A DNA stretch of 64,000 bases from Cellulomonas taurus (GTDB taxonomy: Bacteria; Actinomycetota; Actinomycetes; Actinomycetales; Cellulomonadaceae): assembly GCF_012931845.1 (NCBI RefSeq), contig NZ_CP051884.1:2108001-2172000 (forward strand). The letters are read 5' to 3'. Within the stretch, counting starts at the first letter, position 1. Each line of letters opens with the position of its first letter. Under the pieces are notes generated by a model. That model did not search any database, was not told the DNA's origin, and was given only the letters and a program-made list of their open reading frames with translations. A program made the position numbers and the translations under genes. Shown here piece after piece: positions 43,552 to 52,838 of the stretch.

Positions 43552-45084
43552 TCAGGCCGAGCGGACGTCCACCGCCGCGAGCTCCGCCGCCAGGCCGGCG
43601 TCGACCCGGCCCCGGAGCACGGTGCCGTCGGCGATGTGCTCCTCGGCGTCGATGTCGCCGTGCTCGTGTGCCCGGTGCACCAGGTCGCCCCGGTCGTAGG
43701 GCACCACGACGTCGATGGTCACGCCGGGACGGGGCAGCTGGTCGGCGATCAGTGCCTGCAGTTCCTCGATGCCCTCACCGGTGTGCGCGGAGACGACGAT
43801 CGCCCCGTGCTCCCGCGAGCGCAGCCGGGCGACGGTCTCCGGTTCGGCCAGGTCCACCTTGTTCAGCACGATGATCTCCGGCACGTCCATCGCGCCCGGG
43901 ATGGTGCCGAACACCTCGCGCACGGCGGCGATCTGGCCCTCCGGGTCCGGGTGCGAGGCATCCACGACGTGCAGCACCAGATCCGAGTCGGCGACCTCCT
44001 CCAGCGTGGAGCGGAACGCCTCGACCAGCTGGTGCGGCAGGTTCCGGACGAAGCCCACCGTGTCAGCCAGGGTGAACACCCGGCCGTCGGCGGCCCGTGC
44101 CCGGCGCACCGTCGGGTCCAGGGTGGCGAACAGCGCGTTCTCCACCAGCACCCCGGCGTCGGTCAGCCGGTTCAGCAGGGAGGACTTCCCGGCGTTGGTG
44201 TACCCGGCGATCGCCACGGACGGGATCGCGTTCTTGCGCCGACTGGTGCGCTTGGTCTGCCGGGCCGGCTCCATCGCCGCGATCTCCCGCCGCAGCTTGG
44301 CCATCCGGTTGCGGATCCGGCGCCGGTCCAGCTCGATCTTGGTCTCACCGGGTCCACGCGAGCCCATGCCGGCACCGGCCCCGCCGACCTGACCACCCGC
44401 CTGCCGGGACATCGACTCGCCCCAGCCGCGCAGTCGCGGGAGCAGGTACTCCAGCTGCGCGAGCTCGACCTGTGCTTTGCCCTCCCGCGACTTGGCGTGC
44501 TGGGCGAAGATGTCCAGGATCAGCGCGGTCCGGTCGACCACCTTCACCCGGACCACGTCCTCCAGCGCACGACGCTGGGACGGGGCCAGATCACCGTCGA
44601 CCACCACCGTGTCCGCACCGGAGGCGGCGACCAGCTCGGCCAGCTCGGCCGCCTTGCCGGAGCCGAGGTAGGTGCTCGGGTCCGGGTTCTGCCGCCGCTG
44701 GATCAGCCCGTCCAGCACCTCGGAGCCGGCGGTCTCGGCCAGCGCCGCCAGCTCGCGCAGCGACACCTCCGCGCCCTCCAGCGTGCCCTGGGTCCAGAGC
44801 CCGACCAGCACCACCTTCTCCAGGCGGAGCTGCCGGTACTCGACCTCGGTCACGTCCTCCAGCTCGGTGGACAGTCCGGCGACCCGGCGCAGCGAGGTGC
44901 GCTCGGCCAGGTCCAGCTGGTCGCCGTCGTGACGGGTGTGCACCGTGGCACCCTCGTGCACCGCGGTCCCGGCCCGTGCGAGCACCCGGGCGACCACGTC
45001 GTCCGCGACCCGCTGGGCGTCCCGCGCCTCCTGCTGGGGGTCCTGTGCGGTCGTCGTCTCGTCCATGTGGTCGCGTTCGGTCAC
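43552..45084 (-). CDS. hflX: GTPase HflX
   Basis: Ribosome-associated GTPase that splits stalled 70S ribosomes. 510 residues: N-terminal nucleotide-binding HflX domain (LVGLWTQGT, SGKAAEL), long helical linker with the GSRGPGETKIELDRRRI stretch, G domain with GYTNAGKSSLLNRL (about 288-301), DTVGFVRNLP and NKVD, then a small C-terminal domain. About 45 acidic residues precede the core. I chose GTG 45084 because AGAGGA lies upstream; ATG 45066 is an alternative without a ribosome site. Confidence 0.95.
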   Translation of the reverse strand: MTERDHMDETTTAQDPQQEARDAQRVADDVVARVLARAGTAVHEGATVHTRHDGDQLDLAERTSLRRVAGLSTELEDVTEVEYRQLRLEKVVLVGLWTQGTLEGAEVSLRELAALAETAGSEVLDGLIQRRQNPDPSTYLGSGKAAELAELVAASGADTVVVDGDLAPSQRRALEDVVRVKVVDRTALILDIFAQHAKSREGKAQVELAQLEYLLPRLRGWGESMSRQAGGQVGGAGAGMGSRGPGETKIELDRRRIRNRMAKLRREIAAMEPARQTKRTSRRKNAIPSVAIAGYTNAGKSSLLNRLTDAGVLVENALFATLDPTVRRARAADGRVFTLADTVGFVRNLPHQLVEAFRSTLEEVADSDLVLHVVDASHPDPEGQIAAVREVFGTIPGAMDVPEIIVLNKVDLAEPETVARLRSREHGAIVVSAHTGEGIEELQALIADQLPRPGVTIDVVVPYDRGDLVHRAHEHGDIDAEEHIADGTVLRGRVDAGLAAELAAVDVRSA

Positions 45085-45237
45085 GGGGGTCCTCTCGGGG
45101 GTGCGGTGCTGGGTCCGTGCGTGGACGTCGGGGGCCTGGCGACCCGGCGGCGTCCGGTGCTGATGCCAGACTGACACGGGGCGGGGACGGGGCGCGACTG
45201 GATTCGCGCACGGCGCAGCACCCGGGATCCCGCGCAC

Positions 45238-45243
45238 TAGGGT
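45238..45243 (+). promoter_or_regulatory. -10 element for a leaderless transcript
   Basis: TAGGGT ends six bases before the GTG at 45250. Confidence 0.55.
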
Positions 45244-45249
45244 CGAGGG

Positions 45250-45858
45250 GTGTCCGACCACTACTTCACCGCCGAGCCCGCCTCCCCCGACCAGCGCCGC
45301 AGCCGCACCGTCCGGCTGCGCGGCGACGAGGTCGCGGTGGAGACGGCCGGCGGCGTGTTCTCCCCCGACCACGTGGACACCGGCACCGAGGTGCTGCTGC
45401 GCAGCGTGCCCGAACCGCCGGTCGAGGGCGACCTGCTCGACCTCGGCTGCGGCTGGGGTCCGATCACCCTGAGCCTGGCCGCCGCCAGCCCGTTGGCCAC
45501 GGTGTGGGCGGTGGACGTGAACGAGCGCGCCCTCGACCTGACCCGGCGCAATGCCGAGGCGGCAGGCGCGGCCCGGGTGCATGCGGTGCGGCCCGAGGAC
45601 GTCCCGGAGGACGTGCGCTTCGCCGCGATCTGGTCGAATCCGCCGATCCGGGTCGGCAAGGAGGCGCTGCACGCGATGCTCCGCCTGTGGCTGCACCGGC
45701 TGCTGCCCGGTGGCGAGGCGCACCTGGTGGTGGCCAAGCACCTGGGATCGGACTCGTTGCAGCGCTGGCTGGACACCGAGCTCGGGGCGGAGTTCGGCGC
45801 CGACCGGGCCGCCACGTCCAAGGGCTTCCGGGTGCTGCGGGTGACCCGCGCGGGCTGA
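45250..45858 (+). CDS. Class I SAM methyltransferase (RsmC/RlmG-like)
   Basis: Methyltransferase of 202 residues with SAM loop LLDLGCGWGPITL (about 63-75), acidic AVDVNERAL and the catalytic NPPIR motif (about 137-141), characteristic of N2-guanine rRNA methyltransferases such as RsmC, but much shorter because the N-terminal pseudo-domain is absent. RNA or small-molecule substrate unproven. Leaderless GTG at 45250; divergent from hflX. Its stop codon is inside the hairpin shared with the next gene. Confidence 0.88.
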   Translation: MSDHYFTAEPASPDQRRSRTVRLRGDEVAVETAGGVFSPDHVDTGTEVLLRSVPEPPVEGDLLDLGCGWGPITLSLAAASPLATVWAVDVNERALDLTRRNAEAAGAARVHAVRPEDVPEDVRFAAIWSNPPIRVGKEALHAMLRLWLHRLLPGGEAHLVVAKHLGSDSLQRWLDTELGAEFGADRAATSKGFRVLRVTRAG

Positions 45859-45892
45859 GCGCCGGGTGCCGACGCCCGGCGCGGCTCAGCCC
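45852..45892. terminator. Shared bidirectional terminator containing both stop codons
   Basis: Arms GGGCTGAG/CTCAGCCC (8 bp) and CGCCGGG/CCCGGCG (7 bp) with a 3-base bulge and an 8-nt loop. The TGA of the methyltransferase gene and the TGA of the thioredoxin-like gene lie in opposite arms. Confidence 0.75.
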
Positions 45893-46200
45893 AGGGTGCT
45901 GACGGCCGCGCGAGCCTGCGCCAGGCTCGGGACACCGGCCAGGCGGGCCAGCGGGGCACCCTGCGGGTCCAGCACCACGACCAACGGCGTGGCGGTGACC
46001 GCGAACCGCTCGGCCAGCTCGGCGTGATCGGCGACATCGACCTCGACGTGCGCCACGCCCTCGCTGGTGTCGACCACCCGGTCCAGCACCCGACGGGCGG
46101 CCCGGCACGGGGCGCAGAAGCCGGTGGAGAACTGCAGGAACGTCAGGCGGTCGCCGAGCGGGGCACCGAGGTCGGCGGCGGTCAGCGGTGCGGCGGGCAT
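45886..46200 (-). CDS. Thioredoxin-family protein
   Basis: Thioredoxin-fold protein of 104 residues. The redox motif is FCAPCRAARRVLD with CAPC near 29-32 instead of the classic CGPC, and the cis-proline loop TATPLVVVLD is at about 70-79. No signal peptide, so cytoplasmic; likely disulfide exchange with unknown partners. ATG at 46200. Separated by 63 bp from dapF on the same strand, possibly co-transcribed. Confidence 0.88.
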   Translation of the reverse strand: MPAAPLTAADLGAPLGDRLTFLQFSTGFCAPCRAARRVLDRVVDTSEGVAHVEVDVADHAELAERFAVTATPLVVVLDPQGAPLARLAGVPSLAQARAAVSTLG

Positions 46201-46263
46201 GTCAGCTCCAACCCGGGGCGGTGACAGGGTGTTCCCGGCCCGACCCGGGCGGAACGTGTCGGC

Positions 46264-47202
46264 TCAGACCGCGGCCAGGGCGTCGAGGTCCACGTACAGC
46301 TCGGCGACCAGCACCGCGGGTCCGGCGAGCTCCACCCGGCCGCCGGGAAGCGCGGTGACGCGCACCGTGCCGCCGGGCACGTCCACCAACCACACCGCGG
46401 GCGATCCGTCCCCCGCCCAGGTGCGGACCGCGAGCGCCGCTGCGCAGGCCCCGGTGCCGCAGGACCGGGTCTCGCCCACCCCGCGTTCGTGCACCCGCAT
46501 CCGGAGCCGACCGACCGGCGTCCCGTCCTGGTCCACCGTCTCCCCCAGCGGCACCACCAGTTCGACGTTCGTGCCGTGCGGCGGCACCGGTCGCACATCG
46601 GGCGCGGCCGTCAGGTCGGCGGCGGCGAGCTCGGCCTCGTCGGCCAGCGCCAGCACGGTATGCGGGTTGCCCAGGTCGACGCTCAGCGCCGGGCGGGGCA
46701 CGGCGAGCCCGGCCACCGTCACCTCGGCGTCGGCACCGACAGCGGCCGCCTGCTGACCGGCGGGCAGGTGCCACTCCCCCATGTCGACCGCGTACCAGTC
46801 GGCCGCCGGCGATCCGGTCGGCGGCTCGACCCGACGCACCCGGCGCACCCCAGCACGGGTGCCGAGCACCAGGTCACCGGCGGCCGGGTCCCACATGCCC
46901 AGCGACCGGGCGTAGTCGGCCACCACCCGCACCCCGTTGCCGCACATCTCCGCGATCGATCCGTCGCCGTTGCGGTAGTCCATGAACCAGACCGCCCCCG
47001 GCTCGGTGCGCAGCAGCGCGGCCCCCTCGGGCAGCTCGGCGGAGGCGGTCAAGCGGATCACGCCGTCCGCACCGATCCCGGCGCGGCGGTCGGCGAGCGA
47101 GCGCACCAGCGCGGTGTCCAGCGGCGGGGTGGTCCGGCCGTCCAGCAACACGAAGTCGTTCTGCGTGCCGTGACCCTTGGTGACGTGCAACGGGGCGGTC
47201 AT
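46264..47202 (-). CDS. dapF: Diaminopimelate epimerase
   Basis: Converts LL- to meso-diaminopimelate in lysine and cell-wall precursor synthesis without cofactor. 312 residues, with the two catalytic cysteines in EMCGNGVRVV (near 83) and RSCGTGACAAAL (near 245), and the GTQNDFVLLDG start segment. The sequence GNPHTVL is the usual NPH site. ATG overlaps the miaA stop (ATGA). Confidence 0.96.
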   Translation of the reverse strand: MTAPLHVTKGHGTQNDFVLLDGRTTPPLDTALVRSLADRRAGIGADGVIRLTASAELPEGAALLRTEPGAVWFMDYRNGDGSIAEMCGNGVRVVADYARSLGMWDPAAGDLVLGTRAGVRRVRRVEPPTGSPAADWYAVDMGEWHLPAGQQAAAVGADAEVTVAGLAVPRPALSVDLGNPHTVLALADEAELAAADLTAAPDVRPVPPHGTNVELVVPLGETVDQDGTPVGRLRMRVHERGVGETRSCGTGACAAALAVRTWAGDGSPAVWLVDVPGGTVRVTALPGGRVELAGPAVLVAELYVDLDALAAV

Positions 47203-48158
47203 GACCCCAGACTACGGCGCGGCGCCGGGTCCGCCGTGGCCGGTCCGAGGGTGCCCGCGTCGGCGGCGGCCACCAGCGCCAGGGCCCGGTCCACCAGCGC
47301 GGGGTCCCGGGCGTCCAGCCAGTGCACCCGGGGGTCACGACCGAACCACCCCATCTGCTTGCGGGCCAGCCGCCGGGTGCCCGCGACGATCTGCTCCCGG
47401 GCCTCGTCCAGGGTGATCTCCCCGCGCAGTGCGGCCAGCACCTCCGCGTAGCCCACGGCGCGGGCGGCGGTGCGGCCGATCCCGCCCCGGGCCAGCAGCT
47501 CGCGGACCTCCTCGACGAGTCCGTCCTGCCACATCCGGTCCACCCGCAACTCGATCCGGCGGTCCAGTTCCCCGCGGTCGCAGTCCAGGCCGATCTGGAC
47601 GGCCGGTCGGTGGTAGTCGTGGCCGGGGAGGTTGGCGGAGTACGGCTGCCCGGTCAGCGCGATGACCTCCAGCGCCCGGACGATCCGCCGGGTGTTGCGG
47701 GGACCGATCGACGCGGCGGCGACCGGGTCCGCGGCGTGCAGCTCGGTGTACAGCGCGCGGGTGCCGTCGCGTTCGGCGCGTTCCTCCAGGGCCGCCCGGA
47801 CCTGCGGATCGGTGCCCGGGAAGTCGATCTGGTCCAGCAGCGCCCGCAGATAGAGCCCGGACCCCCCGACCACGACGGCGCGGTGACCCCGCTGCTCGAT
47901 CGCCGTCACGTCGGCGCGTGCGGCCGCCTGGTAGGTCGCGACCGTGGCGTCCTCGGCGGGGTCGAGCACGTCCAGCTGGTGGTGTGGGATACCCCGCCGC
48001 TCGGCGGCCGGGAGCTTCGCGGTGCCGATGTCCATCCCGCGGTAGAACTGCAACGCGTCCGCGTTGACGATCTCACCGTCGAGGCGCTCGGCGAGGTCGA
48101 GGGCCAGGTCGGACTTGCCGGTGGCGGTGGGGCCGACGACGGCGACGATCACGCTCAT
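47199..48158 (-). CDS. miaA: tRNA dimethylallyltransferase
   Basis: Adds a dimethylallyl group to A37 of tRNAs reading UNN codons, the first step before MiaB. 319 residues, Walker-type loop GPTATGKSDLAL at about 9-20, DALQFYRGMDIGTAK, the GGSGLYLRALL stretch and RKQMGWFGRD. ATG 48158 overlaps the stop of the preceding gene (ATGA), and the stop overlaps dapF. miaB is 6 kb away with the HSP90/YbjN locus between. Confidence 0.96.
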   Translation of the reverse strand: MSVIVAVVGPTATGKSDLALDLAERLDGEIVNADALQFYRGMDIGTAKLPAAERRGIPHHQLDVLDPAEDATVATYQAAARADVTAIEQRGHRAVVVGGSGLYLRALLDQIDFPGTDPQVRAALEERAERDGTRALYTELHAADPVAAASIGPRNTRRIVRALEVIALTGQPYSANLPGHDYHRPAVQIGLDCDRGELDRRIELRVDRMWQDGLVEEVRELLARGGIGRTAARAVGYAEVLAALRGEITLDEAREQIVAGTRRLARKQMGWFGRDPRVHWLDARDPALVDRALALVAAADAGTLGPATADPAPRRSLGS

Positions 48159-48883
48159 GCCGGGACCTCCCACCGGGCGACGGCGTGCTGCGCGCCACCG
48201 GGTGTGCCGGACCAGAGCAGCTCGGCCCGGGCGTCCGGCAGCGAGGCGTCGCCGGCCAGCAGCGACAGCAGGGCACGCCACGGTCGGGCGCCGGTGATCG
48301 CCAGCCGGTCGGACGCGGGCAGGTGCAGCTCCCCGAACACCTCGGCCAATGCCCGGGGCCCGGCCGCGAACGCGGTGAGCAGGGCGACGTCGGCGGCGAT
48401 CGCGGCAGGGTCGTCAGGCAGGGGGGCGTCGGGTCCGTGCCGGGCGGACAACGACCCGACCACCACGATCAGCTGCGGATCGCTCGGCAGGACCGGTGAC
48501 CCCGCCCGCTCGTCCGGGTCGGTGGCCGTGGGGGCGACCTCGACCACGGTGGTGCCGCGGTCCGGGTCGTGGCCCGCCGCCCGCAGCACCGCGAGCGCGG
48601 CGGCGGCACCGACCCCGGGGACCGCTCCACCGGTGCCGCTCCCCTCCGGCGACCGGAGCAGCCGCGACCCGTCGATCCCGGCCGCAGCCAGCCCGTCGCC
48701 GAACGGTCCGGTCAGCACCCGGGACGACCGCCCGGGCGCGATCAGCAGCACCCGGGCACGCCGCGGCACCGACCGCAGCACCCGCAGCGCGGCGTCCCGC
48801 GCCTCGGCCAAGGGGTCGGCCAGCGCCCCACCGGCCCCGGGGACCAGCAGGGCGGAGTCGGGCAGCAGCAGGACGGTGGGCAC
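48155..48883 (-). CDS. Class III extradiol dioxygenase subunit B-like protein
   Basis: Protein of 242 residues resembling the LigB-type fold (LLPDSALLVPGAGG start, then VVVGSLSARHGPDAPLPDD with a His). Genes of this type are a regular neighbour of miaA in actinobacteria, which suggests a role other than aromatic ring cleavage. Metal-binding histidines of true LigB enzymes cannot all be found here. GTG at 48883 follows TAGCGT (48895-48890) by six bases: leaderless. Drives miaA-dapF in one coupled operon. Confidence 0.72.
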   Translation of the reverse strand: MPTVLLLPDSALLVPGAGGALADPLAEARDAALRVLRSVPRRARVLLIAPGRSSRVLTGPFGDGLAAAGIDGSRLLRSPEGSGTGGAVPGVGAAAALAVLRAAGHDPDRGTTVVEVAPTATDPDERAGSPVLPSDPQLIVVVGSLSARHGPDAPLPDDPAAIAADVALLTAFAAGPRALAEVFGELHLPASDRLAITGARPWRALLSLLAGDASLPDARAELLWSGTPGGAQHAVARWEVPA

Positions 48884-48889
48884 GTGCGA

Positions 48890-48895
48890 ACGCTA
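48890..48895 (-). promoter_or_regulatory. -10 element of the dioxygenase-like/miaA/dapF operon
   Basis: TAGCGT six bases before the GTG at 48883 and just outside the end of the TPR gene. Confidence 0.55.
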
Positions 48896-48900
48896 CCGAG

Positions 48901-50919
48901 TCAGCTCACGATCTCCCGCGCCAGCTCCTCCGCCCGGGCGGTCTGACCGGAGTCGCGCAGCACCCGCACCAGCAGGCTGGCGACCTCACCCCACGGCTCC
49001 CGCTGCCGGACGTGGCCGAAGCCCTCCAGCGCGGACTCCAGGTTCCACACCGCGTCCTCGACCTGGCCCAGCTGGTCGTACAGCCGTCCGGCCAGCCAGA
49101 AGGCGTGCGCGGCATCGGCCACCGCACCCAGACCGCCGTAGGCCTCGGCCGCCGACTGGGCGGTGCCGGCGGCGAGCGACAGCTGCTCGGGTGCGTCGGC
49201 ACCGGCATCGGCCAGCAGCCGGGCGGCGGCGTCCTCCAGGTCGGCGGCGGCGCGGCGCCGGGTGGCTCGATCCCGGGCCGCCAGCTTCTCCTCCGGGGTG
49301 GTGGCTGCCTGCGACCCGTCGACCGTGGCGGCGGCGTCATCGAGGGCGCGCAGCGCTGCCAGGCAGCGGTCGATCTCCCCGAGGGCGTCCTCGGCGGTGC
49401 CGAGCTGGGCGGCGGTGGGCGCCCAGGCGACCAGCACCTGCACCAGCAGCTCGGGCGCGAGCCCACCGGCGCGCAGCCGCGGCACGGCGGAGCGGTACCC
49501 GGCGTCCGCCCCCTCCTGGTCGTCGAAGAGCTGCGCGATCCGGGCGCACTCGGCGTAGGCGAAGCCCGCGTCCACCAGTCGACCGTCGGTGTCCGCGGCA
49601 CCGGCGGCGGCGATCCAGGCGACGGCCGCGCGCTGCGGCTCCCCGGCCTGCAGCAGCCGGTCGGCCCAGGCGCCGGTGTCCTCGTCCGGCCGCTGGGCCA
49701 GCGGGTCACCCGCCGCCGGGTCAGCACCGGCACCGACGGTGGGCAATGTGGGCACAGTGGGCACCGTGGGCGACCCGTCCGGGGCCGGTGCCGCACTGAA
49801 GCCGCGGGGCAGCACCTCCAGGTCGAGGGCGACCGACGCCGCTTCGGTGGACCATGCCTGGCGCACCAGGTCGCTCTGGTGGTCGGTGCCGTTGCGGGCG
49901 TCGAAAGCGGCAGCCAGCCGCTCGGCCTTCGCCCGCAGCCAGTCGTCCAGGGCCGCGACGGTGGGCCGGTCACCGAGCTCGCTCACCGCGGTGATCCGCA
50001 GCGCGCGGTCGGCGTGCTCGGCGCGCAGCACGTGGGTGGCGGCGCCGACCAGCCGGGCGAAGGACAGTTCGTCGTAGGGGGTGTCGGCCTTGACCAGCAG
50101 GTGCTGCTCGGCCTCCAGCGCCCGGATCGCCCGCTCGGGCTGACCCCCGCGCGCCAGCAGCCGGATCCGCTGCCCGCGCGCCGAGGCCATGTCGCCCTGA
50201 GTGCCCGCGAGCTCGGCCACCGCCTGGCGGTGCGCCCGCACGGCATCCTGCGGGCGGCCCAGGTCCAGGTAGGCGTCGGCGAGGTCGGCGAGCATGTCGG
50301 CGGGCTCGGAGGCGCACCGGGGCCGCTCCGGCAGCGTCTCCTCGATCAGCCGCACCCCCTCCTCCAGTCGACCGGCGGAGATCAGGTACGCGGCCCGGTC
50401 ACCCGGGTCGCAGGCCTCGCACTGGGAGAAGTCGTCCCGCGGGGTGGCCACCCACCGGGCGAACAGGTCCTCGGTCTCCGGGGCGCCGCGCCGGTTCGAC
50501 CAGGAGAAGCGCTCCAGCGCCACCGCGTCCATGCCGTTCCCGGCCAGCGCGTAGCGGCGCTCCATGTCGTCCAGGGTGCGCTCGATCTGCTCGGCCGGGA
50601 CGTTCGGGAAGTCGGCGAGACCCGAGACCATCCACTTGAACGCCCAGAACAGCGAGTGCTGGTCGTCGGTGTCGAACATCTCCGGTCGCTGGTCCCACCA
50701 GCGCAACAGCTGGGCGAAGGGCACGTAGCCGCGCTCCGGCTCACCACCCCACTGGTACGCGTCGATCAGGGTGAACAGCGCGAAGGCCTTCGCCTCGTCC
50801 GGACCCTCCGCCTCGACGAGCTTGACCTGCTCCTCGGCCGCCTGGGTGTGCGCGAGGCCGTAGGGCATCTGGCGCACCCGGCTGATCTCGAGGTTCGCCT
50901 GGTCGAGCGTGCGGGTCAT
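48901..50919 (-). CDS. Tetratricopeptide-repeat protein, partner of HSP90-like gene
   Basis: Helical protein of 672 residues made of repeated helix pairs with TPR-like spacing (for example LADLADAYLDLGRPQDAVRA near 213-232 and AFWLAGRLYDQLGQVEDAVW near the C-terminus). The middle (about 370-400) is a linker with a repeating PTVPT pattern. No enzymatic motif seen. ATG overlaps the stop of the HSP90-like gene (ATGA), so the two proteins are likely made together. TPR domains commonly dock to HSP90 in eukaryotes; whether that occurs here is a guess. Function unknown. Confidence 0.75.
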   Translation of the reverse strand: MTRTLDQANLEISRVRQMPYGLAHTQAAEEQVKLVEAEGPDEAKAFALFTLIDAYQWGGEPERGYVPFAQLLRWWDQRPEMFDTDDQHSLFWAFKWMVSGLADFPNVPAEQIERTLDDMERRYALAGNGMDAVALERFSWSNRRGAPETEDLFARWVATPRDDFSQCEACDPGDRAAYLISAGRLEEGVRLIEETLPERPRCASEPADMLADLADAYLDLGRPQDAVRAHRQAVAELAGTQGDMASARGQRIRLLARGGQPERAIRALEAEQHLLVKADTPYDELSFARLVGAATHVLRAEHADRALRITAVSELGDRPTVAALDDWLRAKAERLAAAFDARNGTDHQSDLVRQAWSTEAASVALDLEVLPRGFSAAPAPDGSPTVPTVPTLPTVGAGADPAAGDPLAQRPDEDTGAWADRLLQAGEPQRAAVAWIAAAGAADTDGRLVDAGFAYAECARIAQLFDDQEGADAGYRSAVPRLRAGGLAPELLVQVLVAWAPTAAQLGTAEDALGEIDRCLAALRALDDAAATVDGSQAATTPEEKLAARDRATRRRAAADLEDAAARLLADAGADAPEQLSLAAGTAQSAAEAYGGLGAVADAAHAFWLAGRLYDQLGQVEDAVWNLESALEGFGHVRQREPWGEVASLLVRVLRDSGQTARAEELAREIVS

Positions 50920-52772
50920 CGGTGGTCCTTCTCGGGGTCGTCGGTGCGGGGAGGGAGGGTGCCGGCCAGACCGGCGCGGAGCAGGGCCGCCATCGAACCG
51001 GTCATCAGCTCGGACTCGCGGGCGCGCAGCGGCTCACCGGCCAGCAGTAGGGCGGAGACGTACAGCGAGCGCAGCCCGGCCTCGAAGACCTCCCCCGGCG
51101 GCGCGGCCAGCAGGTCGCGCACCAGCGGGGCGGCGTCGTTGAGCACCAGCTGGCGGGCGGCCACCGGCTGCGCGAAACCGGAGAGCACGTCGCCCCACAG
51201 GTCGTCGGCCTCCGCCTGGGTGCGCCGCAGCGCACGCTGGTGGTCGCCGTCCCGGTCGTGCAGCAGGACCGCGGGCAGCTCGGCGGGTTCGAAGGTGCGC
51301 AGCACCAGTTCGCAGTCCTGGTCGGCCAGCACGGTGTTCCCGGCGGCCACCGCGTCCAGGGTGGCGAGTTCGCGCTCGGGGGTCACGGGGCTGAGCACCT
51401 GGGCGATGTCGCCGGTGGCCAGCGGGCGCACCGTGCCGGGCCGGCGCTGGGCCAGGCGTGCCAGCAGATCGGCGTCGTAGACGTATCCGGCGTTGACCAC
51501 CGCCATGCCCTGGGCTCGGGCGACCGGGGCGATCCGCTTGTACTCCTCCAGGGTCGCGGCGTAGACCACCGCCCCGTGCTGCTCGGCCACCTCGTCCAGG
51601 GTGAGCTGTCCGTCGGTGGTCTCGTAGGGCAGGATCCGGGCGGCCAGGTCCAGCATGGTGTCGTCGGTGAGCGCCAGGGAACGCACGGCGAGGTGGTGGG
51701 TCCGGACGAACTGGGCCGCCTGACCCGAATCCGATTCCAGGGTGGTCAGCAGCCAGCTCCGGATCGACGCGGCCAGCGCCTCCTGCGTCGCCAGCAACAC
51801 CTCGTCGGAGTAGAGCTGCTCGCGCGAGGCGGTGGGCCGCAGGCCGGAGGCGTCGATCACGCACCGGACGAAGAACGCCCACTCCGGCAGCAGGCCCTCG
51901 ACCCGGGTGCCCAGCAGCATCCGCTTGAGATAGACCCGGTGCGCCCCGGAACCGCCCGGCGGCACCGCGGTGGGCAGCACGTAGGCGACGCCACTGACCC
52001 CGGCCAGCGGCACGTCCAGGTCGATGGCGGCCAGCGGGGTGAAGCCGAGCGCCCGCTCGCAGTACCGGGTGAGGGCGGCGGCGCGGCGACCAGCGTCGGG
52101 GTACTCGACCTGCCAGGGCAGCGCGGGCTCGGAGATCCGGCGCCACACCCGGGCGGCCGTCCCGTCCTCCAGGGGCACCTCCACCGCCAGGTCGACCGGC
52201 AGCAGCGAGCCGAACTCCTCGGCCAGGGCCACGACGGTGCCGACCTCGAGCCAGTGCTCGGCGTCCCGGCGCGGGCGCAGCAGCACGGTGGAACCGGCCG
52301 GCACGTCGGCGTCGGCGGGCAGTTCGGTCAGCTCGTAGGACCCGTCGGCGTGCCCGATCCACCGCACGGCGGGGGCCTGCGGGTCGCGCGCGGACCGGGA
52401 GGTGAGCTCGATCCGGTCCGCGACCATGAAGGCCGACAGCAGTCCGATGCCGAACTGCCCCAGGTACTCCTGGCGGGCCAGCCCGAGGTCGGCGTCCCGC
52501 TTGGACGAGCGGCCGACGGTGGCGAGCAGTTCCTCGGCCTCGGCGGCGGTCAGCCCCACGCCGGAGTCGGTGACCGCCAGCGCACCGTCCGGCAGCGGGC
52601 GGATCCGCACCGTGGCCGGGGCATCGGGGTCCAGGCGGCGGCGCGCGGTGATCGCGTCCACCCCGTTCTGCATCAGTTCGCGCAGGTACACCCGCTCGCC
52701 GGAGTACAGGTGCCGGGCCAGCAGGTCGACCACCCCGTGCAGGTCGACCTGGAACGCCTTGCTCTCGCTCAT
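50916..52772 (-). CDS. HSP90-family (HtpG-like) ATPase
   Basis: GHKL-type HSP90 protein of 618 residues. The ATP-binding domain shows LRELMQNGVDAI (Glu32, Asn36), VTDSGVGLTAAEAEELLATVG and GQFGIGLLSAFM; a middle domain follows with the ASREQL segment (near 317). Similar in length to HtpG, but the middle and C-terminal parts look diverged, and it is coupled to a TPR gene and YbjN genes, so it is probably a specialised paralogue. ATG 52772 has GGAAGG about nine bases upstream. Confidence 0.85.
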   Translation of the reverse strand: MSESKAFQVDLHGVVDLLARHLYSGERVYLRELMQNGVDAITARRRLDPDAPATVRIRPLPDGALAVTDSGVGLTAAEAEELLATVGRSSKRDADLGLARQEYLGQFGIGLLSAFMVADRIELTSRSARDPQAPAVRWIGHADGSYELTELPADADVPAGSTVLLRPRRDAEHWLEVGTVVALAEEFGSLLPVDLAVEVPLEDGTAARVWRRISEPALPWQVEYPDAGRRAAALTRYCERALGFTPLAAIDLDVPLAGVSGVAYVLPTAVPPGGSGAHRVYLKRMLLGTRVEGLLPEWAFFVRCVIDASGLRPTASREQLYSDEVLLATQEALAASIRSWLLTTLESDSGQAAQFVRTHHLAVRSLALTDDTMLDLAARILPYETTDGQLTLDEVAEQHGAVVYAATLEEYKRIAPVARAQGMAVVNAGYVYDADLLARLAQRRPGTVRPLATGDIAQVLSPVTPERELATLDAVAAGNTVLADQDCELVLRTFEPAELPAVLLHDRDGDHQRALRRTQAEADDLWGDVLSGFAQPVAARQLVLNDAAPLVRDLLAAPPGEVFEAGLRSLYVSALLLAGEPLRARESELMTGSMAALLRAGLAGTLPPRTDDPEKDHR

Positions 52773-52790
52773 CGGTTCCTTCCGTGCAGG

Positions 52791-52829
52791 CGACGGGGCC
52801 GTGACGCCAGTGTCGTCACGGCCCCGTCG
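52791..52829. terminator. Strong hairpin between YbjN gene and HSP90-like gene
   Basis: Perfect 16-bp stem (arms 52791-52806 and 52814-52829) with a 7-nt loop, 9 bp downstream of the YbjN gene stop and 18 bp upstream of the HSP90-like ATG. It can terminate the YbjN transcript, yet leaves no room for a separate HSP90 promoter, so it may act as a partial terminator. Confidence 0.8.
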
Positions 52830-52838
52830 TCGTCCGCG

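Noticed and set aside
40298..43699. Plus-strand open frame of 1133 codons opposite ldh and the DinG-type helicase
   Set aside because: Same shadow pattern: biased composition, no motifs, covers two real genes on the other strand.
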